Below, in pieces: positions 1-7,612 of a DNA stretch of 64,000 nt. This stretch comes from JAIVJZ01 sp035645695 (GTDB taxonomy: Bacteria > Acidobacteriota > Blastocatellia > Pyrinomonadales > Pyrinomonadaceae): positions 1 to 64,000 of the forward strand of contig DASQMC010000079.1 of the NCBI GenBank assembly GCA_035645695.1, in the 5' to 3' direction. Below the pieces are notes generated by a model. The model had not been told where the DNA came from, made no database searches, and saw nothing but the letters and a program-made list of their open reading frames with translations. The translations under genes and the position numbers were made by a program. The first letter of the stretch is position 1; the number at the start of each line of letters is the position of its first letter.

Positions 1-504
1 TTCAACAACAGCGTGACGGTCGAGGAGTGGGACGGCGAACGCGTGCTGCGCACGCCGCACACGGAATATCCCGTCCCTTCGGTCGTGCGCCGCAAGGTTT
101 ACATCAACGTCCGGCGGCGGCGCGAAGCGTCGGGCATGAAGCGCCTGCGCATCTACATCCGCGACAAGTATCGCTGCCAGTACTGCGGCGAGCGCAAGCT
201 GCCCGCGACCCTGACGCTCGATCACATCTACCCGCGTTCGCGCGGCGGCGACAATTCGCCCGTCAACATCGTGACGGCCTGCCTCGCGTGCAACAACCGC
301 AAGGGCAACCGCACGCCGGACGAGGCGCGCATGCCGCTCTTGACGACGCAGACCGCGCTGCGCGTGCGTTTGGAGCGCGTCGTCCTGTGCCATTACGCCG
401 AGGCGCGACCCGAATGGCGAAAGTACCTCTTTCTCGACGAAACGGACGCGGGCGCGGCGGCCGCCACCGCGCGCGAAGCGGAGAAGTACACCGCCTATAT
501 ATGA
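1..504 (+). CDS. HNH endonuclease (5' end outside window)
   Basis: The reading frame is open from the first base, so the true start is probably upstream. A GTG at 13 is only an internal candidate. Counting from that GTG, CxxC zinc ligands are at about residues 55 and 58 (CQYCG), the catalytic LDH at 69-71, and a second CxxC (CLAC) at 90-93 followed by NNRKGNR. This is the McrA/HNH layout with a structural zinc. Proteins of this family are usually about 170-200 residues with a short N-terminal beta region, which is the part missing here. They are stand-alone DNA nucleases of unknown biological role in many bacteria. A strong hairpin follows the stop codon directly. The family call is secure; the substrate is unknown. 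Confidence 0.88.
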   Translation, partial: FNNSVTVEEWDGERVLRTPHTEYPVPSVVRRKVYINVRRRREASGMKRLRIYIRDKYRCQYCGERKLPATLTLDHIYPRSRGGDNSPVNIVTACLACNNRKGNRTPDEARMPLLTTQTALRVRLERVVLCHYAEARPEWRKYLFLDETDAGAAAATAREAEKYTAYI

Positions 505-527
505 AGGGCGGGCGTGGCCCGCCCTTC
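503..527 (+). terminator. Hairpin after HNH gene
   Basis: A perfect 11-bp GC-rich stem (503-513 with 517-527) with a 3-nt GTG loop begins inside the HNH stop codon. No U-tract follows, so it may be a Rho-assisted terminator or an mRNA-end hairpin. It separates the nuclease gene from the tRNA array. Confidence 0.6.
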
Positions 528-563
528 ACACCTCGTACAGGTAAGGACAAGCGCAGGCCACCC

Positions 564-635
564 GGTCGGATAGCTCAGACGGATGAGCACCGCGCTGAAA
601 ACGCGGAGAGGTTGGTTCGATTCCAACTCCGACCA
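564..635 (+). tRNA. tRNA-Phe (GAA)
   Basis: The acceptor stem GGTCGGA pairs with TCCGACC. The anticodon stem CCGCG/CGCGG encloses loop CTGAAAA, giving anticodon GAA. The T-arm is GTTGG-TTCGATT-CCAAC. CCA is not encoded. It is the first member of the array. Confidence 0.93.
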
Positions 636-678
636 TCGAACGACACGACAGAGTTTTATCGACGCGACGGAGTTTCAT

Positions 679-754
679 TGTGGTGTAACTCAAACGGTAG
701 AGTGCTTCCCTGTTAAGGAAGAAGTTGTGGGTTCGAGCCCCACCGCCACAGCCA
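679..754 (+). tRNA. tRNA-Asn (GTT)
   Basis: The acceptor stem TGTGGTG pairs with CGCCACA (one G-T wobble). The anticodon stem CTTCC/GGAAG encloses CTGTTAA, anticodon GTT. The T-arm is GTGGG-TTCGAGC-CCCAC. The discriminator is G751 and CCA is encoded at 752-754. Confidence 0.93.
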
Positions 755-766
755 TATCGACCGCGT

Positions 767-844
767 AGCCGGTTAGCTCAGACGGACAAGAGCGCCTCTC
801 TTACAAAGAGGATGTCGAAGGTTCGATTCCTTCACCGGCTACCA
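767..844 (+). tRNA. tRNA-Val (TAC)
   Basis: The acceptor stem AGCCGGT/ACCGGCT is perfect. The anticodon stem CCTCT/AGAGG encloses CTTACAA, anticodon TAC. The T-arm is GAAGG-TTCGATT-CCTTC. The discriminator is A841 and CCA is encoded at 842-844. Confidence 0.93.
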
Positions 845-853
845 ACAATTTTT

Positions 854-1018
854 CGGGGCGTGTCTCAACCCGCCGGAACGCTGACCGCGCGGGTGTGTGG
901 AGAATTGAGGCGCGGCTTGCCTCACGCCCCGGCCACACATTTCAACGCCACACATATCAGCGACGAATATTTCGACGCCGAATATTTCAACGCCGGATAT
1001 TTCGACGCCGACTTTTCC
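854..1018. repeat. Spacer with inverted repeat and 15-nt tandem repeat
   Basis: The longest spacer of the tRNA array shows no gene. CGGGGCGTG (854-862) is the exact inverse of CACGCCCCG (923-931), and a smaller TGAGGC/GCCTCA hairpin lies inside the right arm. From 962 to 1018 a 15-nt unit of the type GACGCCGAATATTTC is repeated about four times with small changes, ending just before the next tRNA. The function is unknown; it could be a processing or termination signal. Confidence 0.6.
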
Positions 1019-1021
1019 AGC

Positions 1022-1095
1022 GGCGACGTAGCTCCAACCGGCAGAGCGGCTGTTTCGTAAACAGCAGGTTGAGGGTTCAAGTCCCTCCGTCGCCT
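1022..1095 (+). tRNA. tRNA-Thr (CGT)
   Basis: The acceptor stem GGCGACG/CGTCGCC is perfect. The D-stem is GCTC/GAGC. The anticodon stem GCTGT/ACAGC encloses TTCGTAA, anticodon CGT. The T-arm is GAGGG-TTCAAGT-CCCTC. CCA is not encoded. Confidence 0.93.
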
Positions 1096-1111
1096 TCATC
1101 CACACGCGCGC

Positions 1112-1191
1112 GGGTCTGTAGCTCAGACGTGCAAGACGCTTGTCTTCTAAACGAGCGGCCGCCGGAGGTTCGATCTCTGACAGGCTCGCCA
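1112..1191 (+). tRNA. tRNA-Arg (TCT), irregular
   Basis: The acceptor stem GGGTCTG/CAGGCTC (wobble pairs), discriminator G and encoded CCA at 1189-1191 are clear. The anticodon stem CTTGT/ACGAG encloses CTTCTAA, anticodon TCT. The D-stem (GCTC against AGAC) has two mismatches and the T-arm cannot form five canonical pairs. Both defects look like single-base losses compared with the usual GAGC and TTCGANTCC patterns. It may be a decaying copy or carry assembly errors. Confidence 0.7.
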
Positions 1192-1215
1192 CATGCTTTT
1201 TCACATTTTTCACAT

Positions 1216-1291
1216 TGCGGAGTAGCTCAGGTGGCAGAGCGTTCGCCTCATAAGCGAAAGCGCGCGGGTTCAAGTCCCGCCTCCGCAACCA
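1216..1291 (+). tRNA. tRNA-Met (CAT), elongator type
   Basis: The acceptor stem TGCGGAG/CTCCGCA is fully paired. A T1-A72 pair argues against an initiator, which normally has a C1/A72 mismatch. The anticodon stem TTCGC/GCGAA encloses CTCATAA, anticodon CAT. CCA is encoded at 1289-1291. A tRNA-Ile(CAT) cannot be excluded from sequence alone. Confidence 0.85.
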
Positions 1292-1312
1292 GTCCGTCCG
1301 AGGGTTGATTTT

Positions 1313-1389
1313 GGGGTGGTAGCTTAATTCGGCAGAGCGACAGTTTTGCAAACTGTTAGGTGAGAGTTCGATGCTCTCCCACTCCACCA
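1313..1389 (+). tRNA. tRNA-Cys (GCA)
   Basis: The acceptor stem GGGGTGG/CCACTCC has one G-T wobble. The anticodon stem ACAGT/ACTGT encloses TTTGCAA, anticodon GCA. The T-arm is GAGAG-TTCGATG-CTCTC. CCA is encoded at 1387-1389. Position 73 is A, whereas the Cys identity base is usually U. Confidence 0.85.
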
Positions 1390-1396
1390 ATTGTTT

Positions 1397-1472
1397 TGCG
1401 GCGTAGCTCAATTATCGGAAGAGCACTCGTCTTGTAAACGAGCCGGTGCGAGTTCGAGTCTCGCCGCCGCAA
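1397..1472 (+). tRNA. tRNA-Thr (TGT)
   Basis: The acceptor stem TGCGGCG/CGCCGCA is perfect. The anticodon stem CTCGT/ACGAG encloses CTTGTAA, anticodon TGT. The T-arm is GCGAG-TTCGAGT-CTCGC. CCA is not encoded. This is the second Thr isoacceptor in the array. Confidence 0.92.
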
Positions 1473-1488
1473 TTTCAGAGTGTCCGGC

Positions 1489-1571
1489 GCGGGGCATAGA
1501 GCAAGGGCGGCTTTCCGTGGTCTCACAAGCCATGCAACGACGGCGGGTTCGACTCCTGCCCCTTGCAACCA
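1489..1571 (+). tRNA. tRNA-like unit, possible Val (CAC)
   Basis: A convincing T-arm (GCGGG-TTCGACT-CCTGC) and a 3' end running into CCA at 1569-1571 are present. Upstream, GTGGT/GCCAT can enclose CTCACAA, giving anticodon CAC. AGAGC/GCTTT could form a D-stem and GCGGGGC a weak acceptor partner of CCCTTGC. The variable region is about 9 nt, the acceptor pairing is poor, and one extra base sits before CCA. I read it as a divergent or decaying tRNA-Val(CAC). A tRNA fragment is the alternative. Confidence 0.4.
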
Positions 1572-1607
1572 ATCTTCAAGCCTTTTACAAGTTCCCCACC
1601 CCAAGCA

Positions 1608-1649
1608 AAGGCGCACAGTCGCGGCCGTGTTGCCGCCACTGTGCGCCTT
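1608..1649. terminator. Long hairpin inside tRNA array
   Basis: AAGGCGCACAGT (1608-1619) is the exact inverse of ACTGTGCGCCTT (1638-1649). The loop can itself pair GCGGC with GCCGC. No T-run follows on either strand. It probably ends or processes the upstream tRNA transcript. Confidence 0.5.
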
Positions 1650-1700
1650 CCCGCCTACCCTTTGTAGATTCAAACGCCTTTACGTTATGACCGTATATTT

Positions 1701-1776
1701 TGACCCGGAGCGCGAGCGACAGAGCGGCAGACTTTTAATCTGCGAGGTGCGGGTTTGAGTCCCGTCGGGTCAACCA
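1701..1776 (+). tRNA. tRNA-Lys (TTT)
   Basis: The acceptor stem TGACCCG/CGGGTCA is perfect. The anticodon stem GCAGA/TCTGC encloses CTTTTAA, anticodon TTT. The T-arm is GCGGG-TTTGAGT-CCCGT. CCA is encoded at 1774-1776. The D-arm (GCGC/GAGC) has one mismatch and lacks the usual GG in its loop. Confidence 0.85.
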
Positions 1777-1784
1777 ACTTTTCA

Positions 1785-1856
1785 CGCGGAGTAGCTCAAT
1801 GGCAGCAGCACCCGGCCGATAATCGGGCGATGGAGGTTCGATTCCTCCCTCCGCGA
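1785..1856 (+). tRNA. tRNA-Ile (GAT)
   Basis: The acceptor stem CGCGGAG/CTCCGCG is perfect. The anticodon stem CCCGG/TCGGG encloses CCGATAA, anticodon GAT. The T-arm is GGAGG-TTCGATT-CCTCC. CCA is not encoded. It is the last tRNA of the array and is not next to an rRNA operon in this window. Confidence 0.9.
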
Positions 1857-1906
1857 TCTTACCTATCACTCACGACGTGTCACGCGCGACCGGGTCGAAT
1901 CAACAT

Positions 1907-1993
1907 AAAAACGATGAACGCGGAACGATGAACGATGAACGAAAGACAGGATACTTTCACTTCATCGTTCATCGTTCCGCGTTCATCATTTTT
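1907..1993. repeat. 33-bp-arm hairpin of ACGATGAAC repeats
   Basis: Left arm 1907-1939 and right arm 1961-1993 are inverse copies over 33 positions with one mismatch, around a 21-nt loop that has its own GAAAG/CTTTC stem. The arms are built from ACGATGAAC units with a CGCGG interruption. The right arm contains the last codons and stop of nth (minus strand). The same repeat unit recurs near 30.4 kb and 56.7 kb. It is a likely terminator or mRNA-end hairpin for nth. Confidence 0.85.
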
Positions 1994-2631
1994 AACAGTG
2001 ATGAAGGGCAGAGCGGTTCGACGGGACATTCGGCGCACAGCGGCGTGCGGGCTTTGCAGATGGCGCGGCCGTGCGCGATGAGGAGATGCGGGAAGATGAT
2101 CCAATCTTTACGGGGCACGAGTTCGATTAAATCGCGCTCGATCTTTTCGGGCTGTTCGTGCGCGGTCAGACGCAGGCGTTGCGAGACGCGCGAGACGTGT
2201 GTGTCAACAACGACGCCGGACGCTATCCCGAAGGCATTGCCGAGCACGACGTTCGCCGTCTTGCGTGCCACGCCCGGCAGCGCGATCAATTCTTCGAGCG
2301 TCTCCGGCACGCGCCCGCCGTGCTCATCGCAGATCATCCGGCACGCGCCCTGAATCGCCTTCGCCTTATTGCGAAAAAACCCGGTCGAATGGATGTCGCG
2401 TTCAAGTTCGGCGGGCACGGCGCGCACGTAATCCTCCGCGCGCGGGTACTTCTCGAACAACTCAAGCGTCACGATGTTCACCCGCTCGTCCGTACATTGC
2501 GCCGAAAGGATCGTCGCGATCAATAACTCAAGCGGCGTGGAATAATTCAGTGAGCAACGCGCGTCCGGGTAGGCGCGTTTGAGTTGACTGGTGATCTTCG
2601 CGGCGCGTTTCTTCTCTTCGTCAGCCATCAT
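1969..2631 (-). CDS. nth: Endonuclease III
   Basis: This 220-residue DNA glycosylase/AP lyase removes oxidised pyrimidines in base excision repair. The helix-hairpin-helix LPGVARKTANVVL is at 118-130 with the catalytic lysine at 124. The catalytic aspartate is D143 in VVDTHVSR. The C-terminal 4Fe-4S loop is C192-x6-C199-x2-C202-x5-C208, exactly the family spacing. Two ATGs (2631 and 2628) are in tandem and no clear ribosome-binding site separates them. The last codons (KMMNAER and stop) are read from the palindromic repeat at 1907-1993, so the repeat has replaced or extended the natural C-terminus. Length and all key residues are normal. Confidence 0.97.
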   Translation of the reverse strand: MMADEEKKRAAKITSQLKRAYPDARCSLNYSTPLELLIATILSAQCTDERVNIVTLELFEKYPRAEDYVRAVPAELERDIHSTGFFRNKAKAIQGACRMICDEHGGRVPETLEELIALPGVARKTANVVLGNAFGIASGVVVDTHVSRVSQRLRLTAHEQPEKIERDLIELVPRKDWIIFPHLLIAHGRAICKARTPLCAECPVEPLCPSSLLKMMNAER

Positions 2632-2638
2632 GATTAAG

Positions 2639-2696
2639 AACAGTTGCCAGTTGCCAATTGTCAGTTGCCAGTCGCCAGTTTCCGGTTTCCAGTTGT
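2639..2696. repeat. CAGTTGC-type tandem repeat
   Basis: This is a degenerate run of 7-9-nt units of the type CAGTTGC(CA) between psuG and nth. It has no clear inverted partner, unlike the other repeat loci in this window. No coding potential is visible. Confidence 0.6.
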
Positions 2697-2765
2697 TATT
2701 CGTTCGGGGTTGTTCGATTCAATCTTCACCAACTCGCTTGACGACCACAAACGACGGGCAAGCGA

Positions 2766-3671
2766 CTAGCGGCCAATGACCGCCTTTGCAATCTGCGCGG
2801 CGACGCGCGCGTTCTGTTGGAGCAGGGAGATGTTTGCGCGCAGCGTCGCGCCACCGCTTTGCAGGGACATGCGGGAGAGAAGGAACGGCGTCAGTTCGCG
2901 CCCGTTGATACAAGCGCGTTCCGCTTCGGCGAGCGCCTCTTCCAAAGTTTCATTGAGAACATCCACGGGAACTTCGCTCGCCGCAGGCACAGGCACGCAG
3001 ACGAGCAGCGCGCCGTCCTTTTCCAGTTCAAACTGCGCGCGGGCGATAGCGCCCGCTTCTTCCGGCGTGTCGGCACGCGCGTCCACGGGCAGACCGCTAC
3101 GGCGCAGGTAGAAGGCGGGCAACTCGTCGCAGCTGTAGCCGACGACGGTGACGCCGTAAGTCTCCAACCACTCGCGCGTGGCCGGGAGATCGAGAACGCT
3201 CTTTGCGCCGGAACAGACGACGACGAGACGCCGCGCCCGCGCGAGTTCCGGCAAGTCTGCGGAAACGTCGGGCAATTCGCCGCGATGCACGCCGCCGATG
3301 CCGCCCGTGGCGAAGACGTTTAATCCCGCCCGTTCGGCGACCCAGATTGTCGAGGCGACGGTCGTCGCACCGTCCCACGCGCGCGCGACGGCGATTGACA
3401 GATCGCGCCGGCTGATCTTTTTCACGTCGTCGCTCGTGGCGAGATGTTCCAGTTGAGCGTCGTCGAGACCGACGTGAAACACGCCGCCGAGGATGGCGAT
3501 GGTGGCCGGAGTCGCGCCCTCTTCGCGAACGATCCCTTCGAGCTGCCGCGCTGTTTCGAGATTTACGGGGCGCGGCAATCCGTGCGCGATGACCGTCGAT
3601 TCGAGCGCGACGATGGGACGGCCTGCGCTTTTCGCCGCTTCAACCTCGCCGCTCAGTTTGAAAATCGTCAT
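2766..3671 (-). CDS. psuG: Pseudouridine-5'-phosphate glycosidase
   Basis: This 301-residue enzyme splits pseudouridine 5'-phosphate to uracil and ribose 5-phosphate (reversibly) in pseudouridine salvage. The family signatures are visible: ALESTVIAHGLPRP at 22-35, ATGGIGGVHRG at 121-131, and CSGAKSVLD at 153-161 with the Schiff-base lysine K157. The length matches the family (about 300). The usual partner, pseudouridine kinase PsuK, is not in the window. The gene ends 134 nt before nth starts and lies 7 nt downstream of the beta-propeller gene, so it may be read through from it. The function is well supported. Confidence 0.95.
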   Translation of the reverse strand: MTIFKLSGEVEAAKSAGRPIVALESTVIAHGLPRPVNLETARQLEGIVREEGATPATIAILGGVFHVGLDDAQLEHLATSDDVKKISRRDLSIAVARAWDGATTVASTIWVAERAGLNVFATGGIGGVHRGELPDVSADLPELARARRLVVVCSGAKSVLDLPATREWLETYGVTVVGYSCDELPAFYLRRSGLPVDARADTPEEAGAIARAQFELEKDGALLVCVPVPAASEVPVDVLNETLEEALAEAERACINGRELTPFLLSRMSLQSGGATLRANISLLQQNARVAAQIAKAVIGR

Positions 3672-3678
3672 GCGGCTT

Positions 3679-6600
3679 CTACAGTCTGCCGCCCTGCGAC
3701 GCGGCCGGTTTGACGAGCACGGCGGGGATGTTTTGCTCGCGCACGAGTGCGTTGAAGGCCGGGAGGTCTGTCTTCATAATCCCTTCCAGTTTTCGCAACT
3801 GCGCGTCGATCCTGCCCGTGAGGTCTGCATAAACCGCATAGGACTGTTCGGTGGGCGCGCTGTCGGCGCTCGCGATGACGCCGCCGAGCGCGGCCAGTTT
3901 GTTGTTCAGGCGTATCGGATAATTGAGCGGGTCCTGGCTGCTCTGGTTCTTCGTCTGGTAAAGCTCCTCTTCGACGGCGGTCATTTTCCCGCTCAGAGAT
4001 TTCGCCGCATCCGAGATCGCCTTGAAGTTCGGCTGGCCTTGCACGCGTTTGAGCAGATCGTTGATCTGTGTGCGCGCCTCGCGGATCGAGATGATCGCGT
4101 TGTGCGTCTCGGTCAGCTTATCGCGAATCTTCAACCCCAGGTCGAGTTGGCGGGCGAAGTCGGCATCGGTGGTCGAGATACGAGGGTCTTTGCGCACGTC
4201 GAAAGTTTCGGTGTGGGTCTTGCCGTTGGCCGTCAGCTTCACCTGATAGCGACCGGGCACGAGGCGCGGCCCCGTGACGCTGCCCGCCCACAGGATCATG
4301 CCGGGGAAGCGCGCGGCGTCGGCGTGGCGCATGTCCCAGACGAATTTGTTCAGACCGGCCTCGGCGGTGACGCGCGCCGCGCCCGCGCCCCCGCCCGCAA
4401 AGAACGACGATTCCTCGCCCGAAGCGGCTTGCGGTTGTTCGGGCGGCGTCTGTACGGCCGCGCTGCCGGGCGCGGGACTCGGCTGCGGCGCGGGCGCTTT
4501 CGCGGTGAACGTGCGGATCGATTTTCCCGATGCGTCGAGAAATTCGAGCACGACATCCGTCGTCGGCTTCGACTTCAGATAGTAATAGACGACCGCGCCG
4601 TTCGGCGGATTGCTGCCGAATGTAGCCGTCGCGGGTAGCGGCGTCGCGCCCCCGCCGCCTCGCATGCGATAGGGGTCTTCGGGTTTGAAGAGGCGCGTCT
4701 CCATAGCGCCCGCGCTCGCGCCCCCGCCCCTGTCCATCATTTGATGCAGCACGGCGAGGTCGTCGAGAACCCAGAAGGAGCGTCCCTGCGTGGCCGCGAC
4801 CAGATCGCGCTCGCCTTTGTGGACGGCCAGATCGGTAATGGGGACGACCGGCAGATTATGCTGGAGCGACTGCCAACTCTCGCCGTCGTTGAAAGAGACG
4901 TAGATGCCCGTTTCCGTCCCCGCGTAGAGCAGGCCGCGGCGGTTCGGGTCTTCGCGTATGACGCGCGTGAAAGCGGTTTCGGGAATGCCCTGCGTGATCT
5001 TCCGCCACGTCTTCCCGTAGTCGTTCGTACGGTAGAGGTAGGGGCGGAAATCGTCGAGCTTGTACATCGTCGCGGCGACGTAGGCCGTCGCGGCATCGCT
5101 TGGCGAGGCGTCAATCGAGTTGATCTGAATCCATTCGGGCATCCCCTTCGGCGTGACGTTATCCCAACGTCCGCCGCCGTCGCGCGTGACGTGGACGAGG
5201 CCGTCGTCGGAACCCGCCCAGATGATGCCCGCTTTGACCGGCGACTCGCTCAAGGCGAAGATCGTGTCGTAATACTCGACGCTCGTGTTGTCCTTTGTGA
5301 TGGGGCCGCCCGAAGAGCCCTGCTTCGTTTTGTCGTTGCGCGTCAGGTCGGGGCTGATCGCAGTCCAGCTCTGGCCTTCGTTCGTCGATTTGAAGAGGAT
5401 GTTTCCCGCCGTGTAAAGAACATTCGGGTCGTGCGGTGAAAACAGGATCGGGAAGTTCCACTGAAAGCGATACTTCATCGCCTCGGCGCCCGCGCCCATC
5501 GGGTTGTCAGGCCACACGTCAACGTTCCTGAGTTGTCCGGTGCGGTGATCGTAGCGCGTGATGAGGCCGCCGTACGAGCCTGCGAAGACGATGTTGGAAT
5601 CCTTCGGCGAAGGCGCGATCCAGCCGGACTCGCCGCCGCCCACGTCCCACCAGTCGCGCTCCGTGATGCCGAAATCGGTCGTGCGCGAGGCGATGCGGAC
5701 GGTCGAGTTGTCCTGCTGCGCGCCGTAGATGTTGTAGGGGAAATCATTGTCGAGCGTGACGCGGTAGAACTGCGCCGTCGCCTGATCCTGTTCCGACCAC
5801 GTGCGCCCGCCGTTGAAGGAGACGTTTGCGCCGCCGTCGTTCGAGTTGATCATGCGCGCGGCGTCGTTCGGCGCGATCCAGAGATCGTGATTGTCGCCGT
5901 GCGGCACGGAGATGGAGGAGAACGTGCGCCCGCCGTCGTTCGACTTGTAGAAGCCCGTGTTCAGGACGTATACCGTATCGGCGTTCTGCGTGTCCGCGTA
6001 GATGCGCGTGTAATACCATGCGCGCTGGCGCAAGGAACGCTGATCGTTCGTCTTCGTCCAGGTGCGCCCGCCGTTGTCTGAACGAAACACGCCGCCGTCT
6101 TCGGCCTCGACAATCGCCCAGACGCGCTCGGGGTTGACGGGCGAGACGGTGATGCCGACCTTGCCGACAAGCCCGCGCGGAAGTCCCGCGTTGCGCGTGA
6201 TCTCCGTCCAGGTGTCGCCGCCGTCGGTTGATTTGAAGAGGCCGCCGCCCGCGCCGCCGCTCTCAAGGCTCCAGGGCGTGCGCAGCACTTCCCAGAAACC
6301 CGCGTAGAGTATGTTCGCGTTCGACGGGTCAAGCGTGAGATCGATTGCGCCCGCCTTATTGCCACGGTAAAGAATCCGCTCCCACGTCTTTCCGCCGTCC
6401 TTCGAGCGGAAGACGCCGCGCTGCTCGTTCGGCCCGAAGAGGTGGCCGAGCGCGGCGACATAGACGATGTCGGGATTGCGCGGATGCACGCGCACGCGCC
6501 CGATCTGTCGTGTGTCTTCGAGGCCGACGCGTTTCCAGGTCTTTCCCGCGTCCATTGATTTATAGACGCCGTCGCCGTGCGAGACATTGCCGCGCACGGG

Positions 6601-6999
6601 CGATTCGCCCATGCCGACATAGATGACGTTCGGGTCGGATTCGCAGACGCCAATCGCGCCGACCGAGCCCGTGCCGAAAACCGAGTTATCCGAGATCGGT
6701 TCCCAGTTCGCGCCGCCGTCCGTGGTCTTCCAGACGCCGCCTCCCGTCGCGCCGAAGTAATAGACCATCGGCTGCGACGCCACCCCCGCCACCGCCGTTA
6801 CGCGCCCGCCGCGAAACGGGCCGATGCCGCGCCATTGCAGGAGTTTCAGCGGATTGGAATCTACAGCTTGCGATGCTTGCGCTTGCGCGGGTTGCGACTG
6901 TTGCGCCCGCGCCGGGACAAGACCGACAACAATTAAAAAGACGAGCGACGATGTGGCGGCAAGGGTCGAACGGCTACGAAACGAGTTGAGATTCATCAT
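3679..6999 (-). CDS. Secreted sortilin/BNR-like beta-propeller protein
   Basis: The 1106-residue product starts at one of two tandem ATGs (6999/6996). An upstream-extended frame lacks the signal peptide at its N-terminus and is rejected. A Sec signal peptide covers about residues 1-32 (hydrophobic TLAATSSLVFLIVVGL, then PARAQ). The body is a VPS10/sortilin-like double beta-propeller with many Asp-boxes: TDGGANW, SMDAGKTW, SKDGGKTW, STDGGDTW, SDNGGRTW, STNEGQSW, TNDYGKTW. The last ~350 residues are helical with a coiled-coil-like stretch and no known catalytic site. Such proteins are often annotated as glycosyl hydrolases or sialidases, but no catalytic residues support that here. It is probably an exported binding protein of unknown ligand. 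Confidence 0.85.
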   Translation of the reverse strand: MMNLNSFRSRSTLAATSSLVFLIVVGLVPARAQQSQPAQAQASQAVDSNPLKLLQWRGIGPFRGGRVTAVAGVASQPMVYYFGATGGGVWKTTDGGANWEPISDNSVFGTGSVGAIGVCESDPNVIYVGMGESPVRGNVSHGDGVYKSMDAGKTWKRVGLEDTRQIGRVRVHPRNPDIVYVAALGHLFGPNEQRGVFRSKDGGKTWERILYRGNKAGAIDLTLDPSNANILYAGFWEVLRTPWSLESGGAGGGLFKSTDGGDTWTEITRNAGLPRGLVGKVGITVSPVNPERVWAIVEAEDGGVFRSDNGGRTWTKTNDQRSLRQRAWYYTRIYADTQNADTVYVLNTGFYKSNDGGRTFSSISVPHGDNHDLWIAPNDAARMINSNDGGANVSFNGGRTWSEQDQATAQFYRVTLDNDFPYNIYGAQQDNSTVRIASRTTDFGITERDWWDVGGGESGWIAPSPKDSNIVFAGSYGGLITRYDHRTGQLRNVDVWPDNPMGAGAEAMKYRFQWNFPILFSPHDPNVLYTAGNILFKSTNEGQSWTAISPDLTRNDKTKQGSSGGPITKDNTSVEYYDTIFALSESPVKAGIIWAGSDDGLVHVTRDGGGRWDNVTPKGMPEWIQINSIDASPSDAATAYVAATMYKLDDFRPYLYRTNDYGKTWRKITQGIPETAFTRVIREDPNRRGLLYAGTETGIYVSFNDGESWQSLQHNLPVVPITDLAVHKGERDLVAATQGRSFWVLDDLAVLHQMMDRGGGASAGAMETRLFKPEDPYRMRGGGGATPLPATATFGSNPPNGAVVYYYLKSKPTTDVVLEFLDASGKSIRTFTAKAPAPQPSPAPGSAAVQTPPEQPQAASGEESSFFAGGGAGAARVTAEAGLNKFVWDMRHADAARFPGMILWAGSVTGPRLVPGRYQVKLTANGKTHTETFDVRKDPRISTTDADFARQLDLGLKIRDKLTETHNAIISIREARTQINDLLKRVQGQPNFKAISDAAKSLSGKMTAVEEELYQTKNQSSQDPLNYPIRLNNKLAALGGVIASADSAPTEQSYAVYADLTGRIDAQLRKLEGIMKTDLPAFNALVREQNIPAVLVKPAASQGGRL

Positions 7000-7126
7000 G
7001 ACAAAAAAATATCCCTCGGCTAAACGACAATAGAAAGGCTTTCCTGCCACGCAAGAGACACTCGATGCAACCAACGCCCGCCGCACAACATATCGAGCAT
7101 CCGTGTGGATTTGGATGAGCGACGTG

Positions 7127-7540
7127 CTATGCGAAGTCAGGCGGCGGCGGCGGTTCGGCCTCAAGCTCATTCTGTTTTGGGACAGCCGGTGCGAAAAGAT
7201 ATGACAGGCCGCCGCCGATACCCATCGTGACAAGCAAAAACACGGAACTGAAGACCCATTGCAGAGGCCCAAAGGTCGGAACGAAGAGCATATTTAGCGC
7301 GGATAACAACCAGCAAATCAGTGCGACCACTAACAGGGTTTTGAAGCGTTCGGTTTTTACGAGGATGCCCGTGATACAAAACCCGACGATGGAGAAGATG
7401 AAATTGGAGACCATCAGCGCAAGCACCACCTGTTGAGGCGGCAAGTCACTGTTTCCGACCGTCACGCCGATCACAAACCCGCCAATAAAGGTGAAGGCAT
7501 AGACCAACACGACGCCTTGTATAATGTTCTTCGCCTTCAT
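7127..7540 (-). CDS. Four-helix membrane protein of unknown function
   Basis: The 137-residue product has four hydrophobic segments, at about 7-29, 38-60, 68-88 and 95-118, with an acidic and proline-rich tail ending ELEAEPPPPPDFA. No family motif is recognised. The first helix could be mistaken for a signal peptide but is followed by further helices, so an inner-membrane location is likely. It stands alone between two secreted-protein genes, with about 70-130 nt on each side. The coding call rests on a clean membrane-protein hydropathy pattern. Confidence 0.7.
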   Translation of the reverse strand: MKAKNIIQGVVLVYAFTFIGGFVIGVTVGNSDLPPQQVVLALMVSNFIFSIVGFCITGILVKTERFKTLLVVALICWLLSALNMLFVPTFGPLQWVFSSVFLLVTMGIGGGLSYLFAPAVPKQNELEAEPPPPPDFA

Positions 7541-7612
7541 ATTCTCACACGTTCATGTGGCCTCACACGCCAATGAAGTTAACTTCAACGACGCGGATTC
7601 GCCGGTTCAACT

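Noticed and set aside
1481..1571. tmRNA or tRNA-Sec in the tRNA array
   Set aside because: There is no tag-peptide region of the needed size, no TCA anticodon and no long extra arm.
7000..7272. N-terminal extension of the first beta-propeller protein
   Set aside because: The added ~90 residues are not protein-like and would bury the signal peptide. The tandem ATG at 6999/6996 fits much better.
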